Shown here one piece after another: positions 22,771 to 36,500 of a DNA stretch of 64,000 nt. Made by a program: the position numbers and the translations under genes. The DNA is from Heliopora coerulea (lineage: Eukaryota; Cnidaria; Anthozoa; Scleralcyonacea; Helioporidae), in NCBI GenBank assembly GCA_030142905.1, contig JASJOG010000057.1:682501-746500 (forward strand), given 5' to 3'. The first letter of the stretch is position 1. The number at the start of each line of letters is the position of its first letter. The notes under the pieces are model-generated. The model was given only the letters and a program-made list of their open reading frames with translations, was not told where the DNA came from and made no database searches.

Positions 22771-22872
22771 ATTAACCCTTTCCTGTCCGAGACGTCTCTC
22801 GTTGGCAAGTTAAACCGTCTGACGTCAGCCAAAGTAAAATTAAAAAGTCGCGTGCGGACCGGAAAGGGTTAA
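22771..22872. mobile_element. 102 bp TTAA MITE
   Basis: Ends TTAACCCTTTCC and GGAAAGGGTTAA; inner part GAGACGTCTC and CGTCTGACGTCAGCC. Similar fragments with GAGTAAAA and CGTCTGGCGTTA occur near 22471, 27530, 28570, 29100, 30150, 48110 and 49110, so this is a high-copy family. The terminal TTAA resembles piggyBac-type target duplications. Confidence 0.6.
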
Positions 22873-23830
22873 GCAAGAAAAGCAACAGAGAGTATTCAAA
22901 GAGGGAAGAACCTAAAAAGGACCATGCATTAGTGTTGATTTTTGAAGATTTTGCATATATAATGGATTTTTTTTTCCAAATAAATAAGGCAATCAGGAAC
23001 TGACGTTAAAAATTACCCGATAAATTGTAGATTTGCTGTCCTGTTTCCATTTGAATTGACGCAAAGAAAGGATATACACTTCAGGTAATATTTGAAAGCT
23101 TGCGAAAGCCATTTAGAATGGCGGTATCAGAGTAATAGAGAAAACATCCGAAGAGCCATCTGATGCGAATTCTCTGAATGTGTTTTTAGGATCAGATATG
23201 GAGGAAAAGCTTCATTTTGAGCTTTGCAACCACATGGAAATACTTGTGCCCAATGGCGGTTTTAGGATTTGAAAAACAGGGTGCCATTTCTGGGACGGAT
23301 TCAGCACTTCGAGAAAGGAGGATTCGAAAAATATTTTTACAATTTCAAACCACTACGTGGCGTTTACTGTTGTTCTCAGTGCTTTTTGGATTTGAATTCC
23401 TTCTACTCACCTTTTTTTTCTCGCTGTTTGAATCGATTCTCTTTGAGACCGAGCAAAAAGCCACATGACAGCTAATGAAAAAAGGGTAGCGCTTTCGGTG
23501 CGCCCTCGCCTAAATCCACCCCTGTATTTGTAGTTTTGCACATAGCAAAGCAGTACTTGAAAATGAAACAAAATGAATGGTCATATTTGTATTTTTCAGT
23601 CGGTTTTAGTACTGGAAACAAATTATTGCGGGCTCAGATTTCATACGCGTATATCCACTCGAGTGGATATGCGTGTACATCCCTCTCAATATATATAGAA
23701 CAATTATTCACTAAAGTGAAGGTGAATAGTGGTGGATATTTACCGAGTCGTGAAGCGGCGAGGTGAATATCTACACTATTCGCCGACATTGTGGTAAGTA
23801 ATTGTTTTAGCATGTACCTCGCAAAATCGT

Positions 23831-23837
<7 letters not shown>

Positions 23838-23873
<36 letters not shown>

Positions 23874-23948
23874 GATATATATATGTTTATATATTATATT
23901 ATACATATATGAATTTTTATATATATGTATATATGTAGTTATGTAGTT

Positions 23949-23994
<46 letters not shown>

Positions 23995-24008
23995 TATATA
24001 TATATATT
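23838..24008. repeat. TA microsatellite
   Basis: Two long (TA)n runs with ATATATG interruptions between G3 and G4. Confidence 0.9.
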
Positions 24009-24557
24009 TTTTTTTTTAATCCTTAAAACAATTTTGCGGAACGTCGGCTTATCACCCACTCATCATTTGTAAAAAGCATTTTGAAACACATCCTGAGTTC
24101 ATTTATCTCTAAGAAGTAAAAAAAATACGTATCTCTGAATACTTTATTGCCAAATTTCGTTGCTTTTTTGCTATTGTCTGTCACGGTGACTTTGTTTATT
24201 AAAAAAAGACGCCATCTTGTTTTGCTCGAAGGTGAATAGTGCAGGATATTCCGTGAACCAATCAGATTGCGGAAACCAATCTAAAGACACTATTCACCTG
24301 CGAGGTATATGCTAAAAACGAATACCCACCTGAGTGGGGTAAGAGAAGTGATTACAATATTTTTTCCATGTGATCTAGTTTTCCCGTAATCAAATAGGAT
24401 TACAAGTGAACCACACGTAAATAGATTTGATATTCAATCTGTCGCAAGGTAAAGTTGAATGGAAGATAACATTCCGATTCTTTAGTTCTGGATAAAGTGC
24501 AAACAAACCCGACTTTAAAAACTCTAATTGAAAAAGACAAAAAAGAAGGCCGGTATT

Positions 24558-27500
24558 TTATCCTAGTCCAGTTTCTGATTTGCTGTCGTTTTTGGTTTCA
24601 TCTTCTACGTCGTCATCACTTTCAGACCATTCCATTGATGTGAACGGGAGAATTCTTAGAAAAGAAGACAAAACGAGCAATCTGAGGAAAGTTGACGTAA
24701 AAGAAAGAAAAACTTTACAATTTTACCCACCTTTCCATCACTTGGTTGGTCAGGGTATTATCAAAAACAAACATTTGCTCCGCCATTTTCCAGGGATGTG
24801 TCCACCAGCTCATATTTTCTTCATCTGACTTGCGTTTCAGATATTTTCTTAAGCGATAAATAAAAGTAGCCAGGCAATAATAGTGAACTCGGCCAAAGGT
24901 CACAAATAATCAAACGTATAGCTTGCGTCATAAGAACTTTGACTATATCTTAGATAAGCCAAAAACAAATCCTCTCAAAAAAGGATCAGTTATTTAGGTA
25001 CTAAAACGTAAAATGAGTTATCAAGATTTTTTAAGGCTAGCAACATCTCCCTATGGCAGTTCAGGGCTGTACTCAGAGACAGATGGACTAATGGACAAAC
25101 GTAAAGTTTCTAAACTGTTTTTAAAATAATATTGATAATGTGCATGTAGTTAAGTAACCTTCTTTATTGTTGCTGTATTATAGTTTTATTTTATAAAACT
25201 CATCAATAACTCATAGGGAAAAAACAAAAGAATTTAAAGTCTAATCAGTTGTTATAAATGTGATCCAACCACTTGTGGTTGCATTACACTGCTTTTCATG
25301 AACTTTTCGTGCCATTTCCTCGACAAAAATCGCTGTAATCTTCACCATCTTTGAAGAAAACGAATTTTTCCATGTTTTCGTTTCATAAGTTGTTTACAAT
25401 ATACGCGTCCGTGTTGTGTTGAATATACAACCACTCGCCTTCGGTTCGTGATTGTATATTCAACAAAACAAGGCCGCTCATGTTGTAAACATTACTTATT
25501 AAATTAATATTTATGTTAATATCTTTTTTGGCTCCTTGGAAAAGAACCTTTTACACAGTCTGAAGGACTACTGCATTTGTAAATAAGATTAAATAATAAT
25601 AACGGTGAGGTAGAGAATTACAAATAGTGAATATAAGTGAATCGCGAAAACTGATTAGTGATCTGAGAACAGCGAATAGATCGGGTAAATAATGACGATT
25701 AAATAGTTAGCACTGACTATGAAAAAGACATTTTTCTTTTCAACTGATATGACTTGGTATATTGGGGGAAAAGCCTACCTCCAACACAGAAAAAGTCCCA
25801 ATGAAATTAAAATCAGCAATGATGTTATAAAAGCTATCACAATGGCGAAGTGATTCTTAAGATTGGAAAGGATGGTAGATTCTTTTACTGAAAAATAAAA
25901 TATGAGTGGAAAAAGGTAAGATATTCAAAAATAGTGTTGGTTTTAAAGATGTCTTTTCCCTGTCTACCCGTACTCCAAGTAACTCCCAGGAGCGAAGCCG
26001 AGAGGAAGATTGAGAAGAAGATCTGAGACAGGTAATGACAATGCATCGAAAAGAAGATTGAAATAAGTTAACCTGAAGTATGTGTTTTGGACATCACCCT
26101 CTCTTTTAAGCAGAGTAATCCATTCTTAAGATGTTGGAATCCTGGTTTACACTTGCATTTATAACTACCAACGTTGTTTATGCAAACAGCATCTCGATGG
26201 CACTTGTGCTTGTCACTGGCACATTCGTCAATGTCTATATTAAATGGTAAAAAAATGAATTGAAACCAGGTACACAAACCCAAACAAAAATAAGAGTGAT
26301 GGAATCTCGTGGGTGGTGGGAATACAAAAACGATCTTGTGCTGACGTGACGAAGGAGACAGGACCTAGTTAAAAGGATAAGGTTTCTGGCAAGGATATTT
26401 TGTCGGAATCCAGAAGCACGCTTTTACAACTCATCTGCTTTGCAAAATTATAAACTTATACTTGAGCAAAAGCATCCACCAACGCAACGTTTTCCGTTTC
26501 CAGAATACCCCATTTAATACGAACATTCTTTATAGCCATAGGCGTAGAGTTTTTCTATTCCCAGGGTGGGATGAAACATAAGCGCAAATGCCTGACACCA
26601 CAATTGGTGAATGATTAATCGCTAAGATTTCAAATTCCGGTGTTGGATTTAGCTCATTTTCTCGGGTGCGTACTATTGTTTGTTTAATGTTGGTCTTAAC
26701 ACTTGTATAAAGAAGATTTCATAAATGAAACATTCCAGTTTGTCCTTGCAGCTTCGCAGAATGTTAAACTGTTGGTGAATATTGTCGATTGTTCCGTGGT
26801 GGTTATCCAAGATGTGCTTGCCCATGACTCCTCCTTTGTGTTCCTCAATACGCTCAATACGCTCAATACGCTCAAAACCTGATTCATGTCTTTTAAAATC
26901 CATACTAATAAGTCTGTTTGGCGTCAATTGAGCCAGAGGAAAACAATATAAGACTTACCCAGCTGAGAAAGGGCTAGGCACTGTTCGATATGAATTTTTC
27001 AATGACGATCAACAATTAGACACTAAGTTAACTATGAATTCAAGTTAACTCGTTAACTAACGCTATGAAGTAAGTTAACTATGAATACGGAGTCAAACAG
27101 TTTTCCGCTTTAGCATAGTTGTCTTTAAACGCTTTTCAAAGCCAAAATATATTTTTTATGTGTATGCTCCTTTTAAACTGTCTTCTGCTTTTGGTTGAAG
27201 TAATGCGTTTTTCTTTTTATATTGCGCGCAGGTTAATAGCTGTTGAAACAGATCTAAATACTGGAATAGGTTCTTAAATGAAATGTACGGAAGTATGCCT
27301 GATACTTTTCCGACTTATCTGTGGTTTTAAGATCACAGTCATGCACTTACCAACACAAACCTTGCCGTTACCAGAGAACCCCGCTTTACACACACAACTG
27401 TAGCCTTTTTCGTGATTTTTACATTCTGCATCTTTATGGCAGTCATGGGTTTTTGCGGCACACTCGTCGATATCTGTGAATAGAAAATCACAACCAACAC

Positions 27501-30500
27501 AACCCTTATGAACCTTTATCTGGACGGGTTTTCAGCAGATCTCCTCTTGACGAGTAAAATTGCCTGTTAGAGGGTTAAATTGCGATCATGAGCAAAGCCA
27601 TTGAAACACAACTAAATACTGGAAACCGTCCTTGAATTAAATGTCGGGAAGTTTACCTGATATTCTTGCATCGCTGTTTTGCACTTACCAACACAAACCT
27701 TGCCGTTACCAGAGAACCTTGCTTTGCACACACAGCTGTAGCCTTTATCATGATTTTTACATTCTGCATCTTTATGGCAGTCATGAGTTTTTGCAGCGCA
27801 CTCGTCGATATCTGCAAATAGAAAATCTTAGTTGTAACAATACAATAATTTATGAGGAAAATTCCCTTTCAAAACCACTCACACAAGCACCTCCTGCACC
27901 ACGACACGTAATAAAAGGTGGCATCAAGATTGTTTATATCTGGAAATTAAAATAATCTAAAAATATTTCTTAAAATGCTATAAGAATAAATAAGAATATT
28001 TCTTAATGATAAAAGAAGACCTTTAGTAATTGAGAAATTGTCTGATATGTCTCTGATATGTCTCGTGTATTATTTATTTATCGAATACCATCTAACATAT
28101 CTCTGGACACAGGACCGTATTGCATTGCGTTGTATTGCATTGATTGCATAATGTGGATAAAATACGACATGGTATATAGCATATCATATTGTACGTGTAT
28201 GTGAATATCAAAGTCTTGCCCTGACGTTTTGGCATTACTATGTTAATGTGTTAGTTTGTAATAACCTAAGGATTACAAGTCAAACTTTTGGCGGTATATA
28301 CAGCTAAAGTAGCAAGCGTGCAAGACCTGAATTTTGTATTTAAAACCGATATTAATAAGTCTGTTTAGCGTGATTTACACCCATCCTATAAGTCACTTGC
28401 AGTTACTGTAGCAATACTTCTAATTTTTTGAGTGTCATCCTTTATTGCACTTGCCCTAGTATGACCCATGTCAATTTCTGCATTGTGCACTTTCCTTGCA
28501 CTTTTCGTTTGAGAATTCGTTTATAACTGGAGATTAAAGTAATCTAAGGATGTTCCTTTAACTAGGAAACAGACGTCTCCCAAGGTGTCCCGATGATGAG
28601 ACCCGACCGGGTTAAAAAAACTTGCACTTCACAGACCAACCACAAGAATGTTAATTTGAAATTAAATGGATTAAGTTCTTTAAACGCTTTCCCGACAGGA
28701 TGCGTCCTCACGATGAGCAAAATTGTCTGGCGTTAACCTGAGGAAAATAGTGTCAGTCTAATCCTGCCTCGAAAGATATAAACACTGTTGAATAAACGAA
28801 AAAGGAATTTGGCCATGACCAACCAAAACAAAAGGAACATTGTAATTGTAAGTGTACCCTGAATTTGAAGTCAAACTAAAGGAGAATGAAATACGTGTTC
28901 CTAAACAATTGATGATTTTCCTCCTTAAGTCTTGTGTTAATGATATTTTATTCTTGTTAGGTTTCTGGTGGTTTTCTTTGATCGGTTTTCAAAATGAAAT
29001 TGTATTTTATTATCTATATATGCTCCTGTTAACTCTCTTCTCATGCTTTTGATTGAAGTATTACGTTTTCTACTTCAACCCTTATTTGGAGGGGTTTTCA
29101 GGGCTCTCCCCTTGACAAGTAAAATTTCCCGTTGAAGGGTTAAATTGCGGTCAAGTGCAGAGCCATTGAAACACTACTAAATGCTCGAAACAGTTCTTGA
29201 ATTGAATGTTGGGACGTTTGCCAGACATTCTCGCGTCACTGTTTTGCACTTACCAACACAAACCTTGCCGTTACCAGAGAACCCTAATTTGCACACACAA
29301 CTGTAGCCTTTATCATGATTTTGACATTTTGCATCTTTATGGCAGTCGTGGGTTTTTGCAGCGCACTCATCGATATCTACAAATAAAAAATTTTAGTTGT
29401 AAGAATACAACAATTTATAAGGAAAACTACCCTCTTTCTCCCTTTCAAAACCACTCACACACTTACCACATAGAAAGGATTGCTGGAATTCTTCTTATAT
29501 CTTAATGATATAAGAAGACCTTTAGCAATTGAGAAGTTGTCGTATTTCTAATCTCCTCTATGTCATGTATCTCCTATTTATCGAATACCATCTATCATAT
29601 CTCTGGACACAAGATCGTATCGCATTGCGTTCCGTTGCATTTATTGCATGATATGGATAAAATATGCATGGCATATGGCATATCATATTGTATATCGTAC
29701 GTGGATTGCATTATCATGTTAATGTGTTAGTTTATAGTAATCTAAGGATTACAAATGAAACGTTTGACGGTATTTACAGCTAAAGTAGCATGCAAAACCT
29801 GATTCGTGTTTTTTGAAGTCGATAGTAATAAGTCTGTTTAGAGTCATTTCCGCCAACGCAACAAGTTACTTTCACTTACCAGTGCATTGATTTCCATTTT
29901 TCCAGTATCCCTTATTGCATTTACACTCGTACGATCCATGTCGGTTTTTGCATTGTGAATTTACTTGGCACTTCACACTTAAACATTCGTTTATATCTGG
30001 AAATTAAAGTAGTCTAAGTATATTTCGTCATCTGTGAAAGAAACATCTGCTAAGTAGTCCAGCTACTGAGACTCGACTAGTACAAAAAGCAACTAAAATT
30101 TATCCAATTACAACCGGAATTTTAATTTCAGGTTCATAGACTAAGTTCTTTAACCCTTTCCCAGGAAGATGTGTTCCCCTAATGACTCGTCTCGCGTTAG
30201 GCAGAAGAAAATAATCAAAGACTAATCCTACTAAGAAAGGGCTAAGCACTGTTTACAATGTTTTTTTCAATAACGATTGTGAAAAGCTACATTTAGTGAA
30301 AAGCTACATTTTTAACTAAACGGTGAATTCGGTGTCAACGATTTTTCGCTTTAGTAGTTCTCTTTGAATGCTTTTCAAATCCAAATTATATTTTATTATC
30401 AGCATGCTCCTTTCAGCTGTCTTCTGCATTTTGTTGAAGTAATATGTTTTTCTCTTTAAATTGCGCGCACGTCCGTAGCCATTGAAACAGATCTAAATGC

Positions 30501-33500
30501 TGAAAAAGGGTGCTTAAGTCAAATGTAGGGAAGAATGCCTGATACTTTTCCGACTTGTTTGTGGTTTTAAGATCACAGCCATGCACTTACCAACACAAAC
30601 CGTGCCGTTGCCAGAGAACCCTGCTTTACACACACAACTGTAGCCTTTATCATGATTTTGACATTCTGCATCTTTATGGCAGTTATGAGTTTTTGTGGCG
30701 CACTCGTCGATATCTGCGAAATGAAAATCTTAGTTGTAAGAAATACAATAATTTATAAGGAAAACAACCCTCTTTCTCCCTTTCAAAACCACTCACACAC
30801 TCACCACATACACCATCACAGATAAGGAATTGCTGAAAGTCTTCTTACATGTCGGGAAGTTTACCAGATATTCTCGCGTCACTGTTTTGCACTTACCAAC
30901 ACAAACCTTGCCGTTACCAGAGAACCCTGCTTTGCACACACAACTGTAGCCTATATCATGATTTCTGCATTCTGCATCTTTATGGCAGTCATGGGTTTTT
31001 GCAGCGCACTCGTCGATATCTGCAAATAGAAAATCTTAGTTGTAACAATACAAGAATTTATGAGGAAAATTCCCTTTGCATTCAACTTCATTTTCTTATT
31101 TTTATAGTCCGTCCGCGACATATCATAAAGTACGGGAGACAATCTGTGTTTATTAGAACCTCCTCGAACGATGCTATTTTGAAATTTTTCGCCAGCGACT
31201 CAGCGATTTCAGCGACGCGGTTCCAGCGACAGAACGACAAGCCTTGGTAACCGCACAAATGCATCGCTAAGCTCCAGCGACACGGCGACAGCAATAGTGT
31301 TAAGACTCCTCCTACCGGGGACGAACTAGAACTAGAAGAAAGCTGTATTTGTAAGTAAACCATGAATTTGGAGCCAAGCTAATGAGGCATGAAATACGTG
31401 TTTCTACACAATTGACGATTTTCCACTTCAAGCCTCGTACTGGTTGTATCTTATTTGTTTATTTGGTTTCTGCTAGTATTTTATGAATTTTTCTCAAAAG
31501 CGAGGTTGCATTTTTATTATCTACAAGCTACTTTTTAACTATTTTCTGCATGCTTATCATTGAACCATTAAGTTTTCCTTTTTTAAATTGCGGGCAAATG
31601 CGTAGCTATTGAAACAGATCTAAATACTAGAAAGAGTTCTTAAAGTAAACATTGGGAAGTTTGTCTGATATTTTCCTGACGCAGTCCTGCACTTACCAAC
31701 ACAAACCTTTCCGTCACCAGAGAACCCTGAGTTGCACACACAGCTGTAGCCATTCTGGTGATCTATACATTCTGCCTCTGCATGACAGTCCTGGGATTCT
31801 TCGGCGCAATCGTCGATATCTACGCCTTGAAGATCTTAGCGACAAAAATACAATAATTTATAAGGAAAACTATCCTCTTTCAAAACTACTCACACACCCA
31901 CTTCATGCACCACCCCACGTAATAAAAAGTAACATCAAAACAAATTAGACGAGAATAAGTCACAGCAATTATCTTCCAGTTTAAAGCCCATGTATCAAAT
32001 CAACATTCGCATACATGGATTTTTTTTACTGGGATTACTGAAGGTCTTTTATACCTTAATGACACATCTTCTCTTATTTGTCAACTCCTTATGTCGTTTA
32101 GCACTTATGTCGTTTATTGGATAATAGGTATATGTCGCGACACAACATTGTATTAAATTGTGTTGCATTGTATTTATTGCATGATATACCTGGTATATGG
32201 CATGGTATAGGGTAGCATATTGTATATTACATAAGTACGGTGCTGTACTGTACTGCACTACACTGTGCTAAACTGTATTATTCCTTACTGTGCTGTGCTG
32301 TATTGTATTGTACTGTACAGCTCAAGTCTACCATCAAGGTTAGTTGACCAACAGGGGTGTTTTGACCAAAAACCACGACCAGCCGACAACTTCAAAAAGT
32401 ATAAAACAAAACATATTCCGAAAAATAGAGACATCTTGGAAAACTCAAGATATGAGTCAAAACAAGACGAGTATATGAGACTCTAATATACTCGTCTTGT
32501 TTGACTCATATCTTGAGTTTTCCAAGATGTCTCTATTTTTCGGAATATGTTCGGAATATTTTTCGGAATATGTTAACTTTCGTTCTGTTGCTTTGCTAAA
32601 ACTGCTTATTATAAGAGTGATTTCGTTTTCCGGTCCACCCCTCTAGACTGTACGTATAGTGGAAGGATGACTCTATCCAATGATTAGTCATTGGATAGAG
32701 TCATCCTTCCACTATACGTACAGTCTAGAGGGGTGGACCGCAAAACGAAATCACTCTTATAATAAGCAGTTTTAGCAAAGCAGCGGCACAAAAGTTAGTC
32801 ATTGCATGTTTAGGTTACGCTCATTGGAGAACACGAACGTCAACATATGACAGAAGTTTGGTGTGGTCGTTTTATCGCTCTTGTTCATACAAATTACATC
32901 ACTAAAATTCACCGTTGCAAACGTTTGCATTCCTGAAGCTGTACACTCGTTTACGTGCGCGATGTGTTGGTTTGGAACAGACCATCGAGAAATAATCAAC
33001 CACTTTGTCCTTAATGAGTTTAAACTTTCGTGTCCTTAAGAACCGATGCATTCTGCAATTGCAATTGTATGGATTTTTGCTCAGAATTCTGTCAAGAAAA
33101 TTTAAAAAAAATAAGCTAAAACAGTTTTTGTATGACATATATACGGGAAAATAATGTTCATTGCACGTCTTTGTATACTTCTTTACCTTTGGTAAAGTAA
33201 TTAAGCAGGGAGTAATTAAAAACAGGGACTGCATCGCCGAAAACAGATCTGATGTATGTTACACAGAATGACAGTAGCTCTTGTGACGGTGCCATTAGCC
33301 CGTTTAAGTTGCACGAAGCATTCTTTCAGTTGTTCTCTTGACTATATCTCCCTGATATACCATCTTCATGCAATTTAAGTTATTGCTAATTAGGAAACCC
33401 AGTTACTTAGCACGACCTACTACCTCCAAGCTATTCTTGTCTACTTTTTCCGGGCTCAAATCTTGTGAAAGTTTAGAAAACGAGGCACTTTTGTGTATTA

Positions 33501-36500
33501 AAACCTCTGGTAACTTGTGTTTACCCTTATTTTATCCTATCCCTTTTCTTCCCCTCTCTTCCCTTTTCTTCCCCTCTCTTCCCTTTTCTTCCCCTCTCTT
33601 CCCTTTTCTTCCCCTCTCTTCCCTTTCCTTCATCTCTCTTCCCTTTACTTCTCTTCTCTCCCCTCTCCTTCCGTTTCTTTCCCTTCTCTTCTTTTCTTTT
33701 TGCCTTCCCTTGTTCACCCTTCCCTCTCCTTCCATCCTCTTTGCTCTTCTTTCCTTCCCCCCTATTTCTTCCAGTTCATTAACTTTCTTTGTTTACCTTT
33801 CCTTCCTCCTCCCCCTCCGTCCTTCCTTTCTTCTTTCTTCCGTTCTTCCATTCCTTGACTTTCTTTTCCCCCTTCTCTTCTTTCTTTTTTCCCTTCTTCC
33901 TGCTATTTATCCCCTTTCTTTTTTCTTACATTCCTTCAACTTCTGGTTCCATTATTGTAACTTACAAGTGCTGATGTGGCGCTCTTAATATATCTGATGG
34001 AAGCGATTCCAAACCATGGGATTCACAATCCAGCAAGTCTTTATACCCCAGCTTCTCACAATCCTTGTAGCTCTTCACGACTAAACAAAATAATACTCTA
34101 TTAAAGTAAATTGCGAGAGAATTATTCTATCACCTTTGATCGACAAACTCTTAATAAAACATTTTCTTTCTAAATATGGATTCGAGCAAATAAATTGTAT
34201 TCACAAGGGTGCGAGTGATGTGTGAACATTCGCCAAGCTTTAGAAAAACTATTTTTTTGTGCCCCAGAGGTGGATCGAACCCACGACTTTTGATGACTGG
34301 TGAGACGCTCTAATCACTGAGCGACCGAGACTCAGATGGCGAGCTAAGGTGCTAGTTCAACACATGCGCTGCCCATGGGATAACCACGAGGGTGTGGTCT
34401 TTCGAACGTCCATCACTGCAAACCCGTTCACTGAGGATATTTCGTTATTTGAATACTAAAGGGTGAACACTCCCCTGTTGTCCTCATTTAAGTTCCCCAA
34501 ATAGGTTCTTTGACTAGTCTTCCTCACTATCCCTTCCATCCTCCTTGTCGTACCTTTTTCTTTCCTATTAAGAATTACCACTACAATAGACATGTATACG
34601 TTTTAAATTTAATTCTTATATGAAACTGATATCAAAAGGATGTCACGTATACAAAATAAATTTACTTATTACATTTAATTGTTTTTAGGAGCTAGTTAAG
34701 ATATGCAGGACTCTTGGCTTCGTTGAAACTGAGCAACTCCTGAGGTTATGTTTACACTGGACCAAACTTTTTTGGTTTCGTAGGCAAGCTGGAAACTTTT
34801 CCTTCAGATTCAAAGCAGTCGCTTACACTGAAATTGTGAATCCGGTATACAAAGTCTTCGGATTGCACACAAATCCAGATAAATACGAATCCGGAAAAGA
34901 ATCTGGATACTTTGAATCAGGAGAGCTGAGACTCGGAGAAATCTTTCTCGTTTCAGTGAATAATTGCAGAAGTAGCCAGTGGAGGACAATTTTTTTTTTT
35001 ATTAGGCCCCGTTCACACGATACCGGTACGAAACTGCACCGGTATCAAAATATCACGGTACGAACCTGTTCACACGATACCGGTAGAGGTACAGTTTCAT
35101 TACGGTTTCACATTACGGTTTCAAATCATTACGGTTTCATGCTTTTTCATACCGGTACCGTGTGAATGCAAGGCCTAACCGTAATAATTTCGTTACGATT
35201 TCATTTCGTACCGGTATCGTGTGAACGGGGTCTTAAAGAGTGTAATAAACAAAGAACTGAAAGAAAGTTTCGGTTGTACAAGGTTACTTTCAATAACATT
35301 GGTGAGAATTTACAATAGGTCCATTCTCAGGTAAGAAAATACTGTTTTTGTTAACACAACCATGCAACTTACCTAGACACTTTTTTCTGTGTAAACGGCC
35401 AACGAATCCAAATTTTTTGTGTGAATCGGAATACTTTTGTTATACATGACCCAACTTTGGTTGCCAAACCGACAATTCAAGGAAAAAAGCGCAATTTCAT
35501 ATATTTTAGTTACAACATTGTTAAAAAAACCTGTTCAAACAAGCGAGCAAAAGGTGCACCAGTCCCTGCTCCTTCCCCCTTGCTGTCCCTCATCGGGACA
35601 GCTAGTTCACGGGAGCAGAGACTCTGCAGAGTCTCACCCACACAGGTCCATCCGCATGTGGGATTCAAGAGTAAGGGTGCGTTCCTTTTTGGTATATACC
35701 GACAGTATAGTCCCGTCTCCTCTCGTGTGGGACGTTTTCCTAGGTCTTCAATGAAGACATTGCGCAAAAATTACATTTGAAGTGGATTGATCCAAAACAC
35801 CTCAAAAATAATCGGTCGGTAAAGGGTTAAGGCCCAACCATGCTTTTGAAAAGCCTAGCTGGGCCTTAACACTTATCCCAGTAACGACTCACCTTCATTA
35901 CAAAGATTGAACCTTGACATGAATTTAACCTTTTTTCCCTTAAGCGCGACAGGTCCCGCACACTTCATCTGGTTTAGGTCGACCAACTTGTCTTCCACCG
36001 ACGACCTTTCTCTGATAAACCAAGCCATGTTACAATCACAAACATAAGGATTATGTCCAAGCTTACTGTCGAAAAACAAAAAATTAATGAACGTTATGAA
36101 ATTGGATAAGGTGCGGCATTAGAAATTTTTATGGTGTTAAGCAAAATTGACATCTGATCCAAGTGGTTTTCACCCTTCCATTGTTGAACAGTGTTTTGAA
36201 TGAAATGTTGACACCGTTCAGTCATGGCGTTCAACATCGTTGAAATCGACAAGAAAAGTGGAAAATGTTCAGCGAAAGGGTAACAAAAAGTTAATGTTTC
36301 GACATTTTGATCAACAACAGCCAAGATCTCCTAACTTTATTAATATCCCAAATTGCTGTGGTATACCATCAAAGTTTAATTGTTCCTTGCTATTCAAACA
36401 CAAGGAACAACATCTGACTGAAAATTTGCTGTTATGAATGGTTTGTAGTCCAGCAAGTTATCGTCGACTGACTTGTCCAGATTTAAATATCTTAACCCTT

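Larger units (their letters stand above)
22347..24557. other. Intergenic G3-G4
   Basis: Holds the G3 promoter, a TTAA-flanked MITE (22771-22872) with a related fragment at 22471-22560, a probable hAT-like element (about 23250-23523) ending CAGGGGTGGATTTAGG on the minus strand, and a repeat with TA microsatellites at 23838-24008. No gene supported. Confidence 0.5.

Noticed and set aside
27351..31019. CRISPR-like regular repeats (about 123 bp units)
   Set aside because: These are EGF exons with splice sites in a eukaryotic gene; unit length and spacing do not fit a CRISPR array.
33368..33988. 206 aa Ser/Leu/Phe-rich plus-strand frame
   Set aside because: Caused by the CT-rich minisatellite in a G4 intron.
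34261..34331. Functional tRNA gene
   Set aside because: The anticodon stem does not pair and T33 is missing; a SINE head or pseudogene fits better.
36094..36324. 76 aa minus-strand frame in the first G4 intron
   Set aside because: No recognised domain, and inserting it would break the phase-2 join of the N-cap and C-cap exons.
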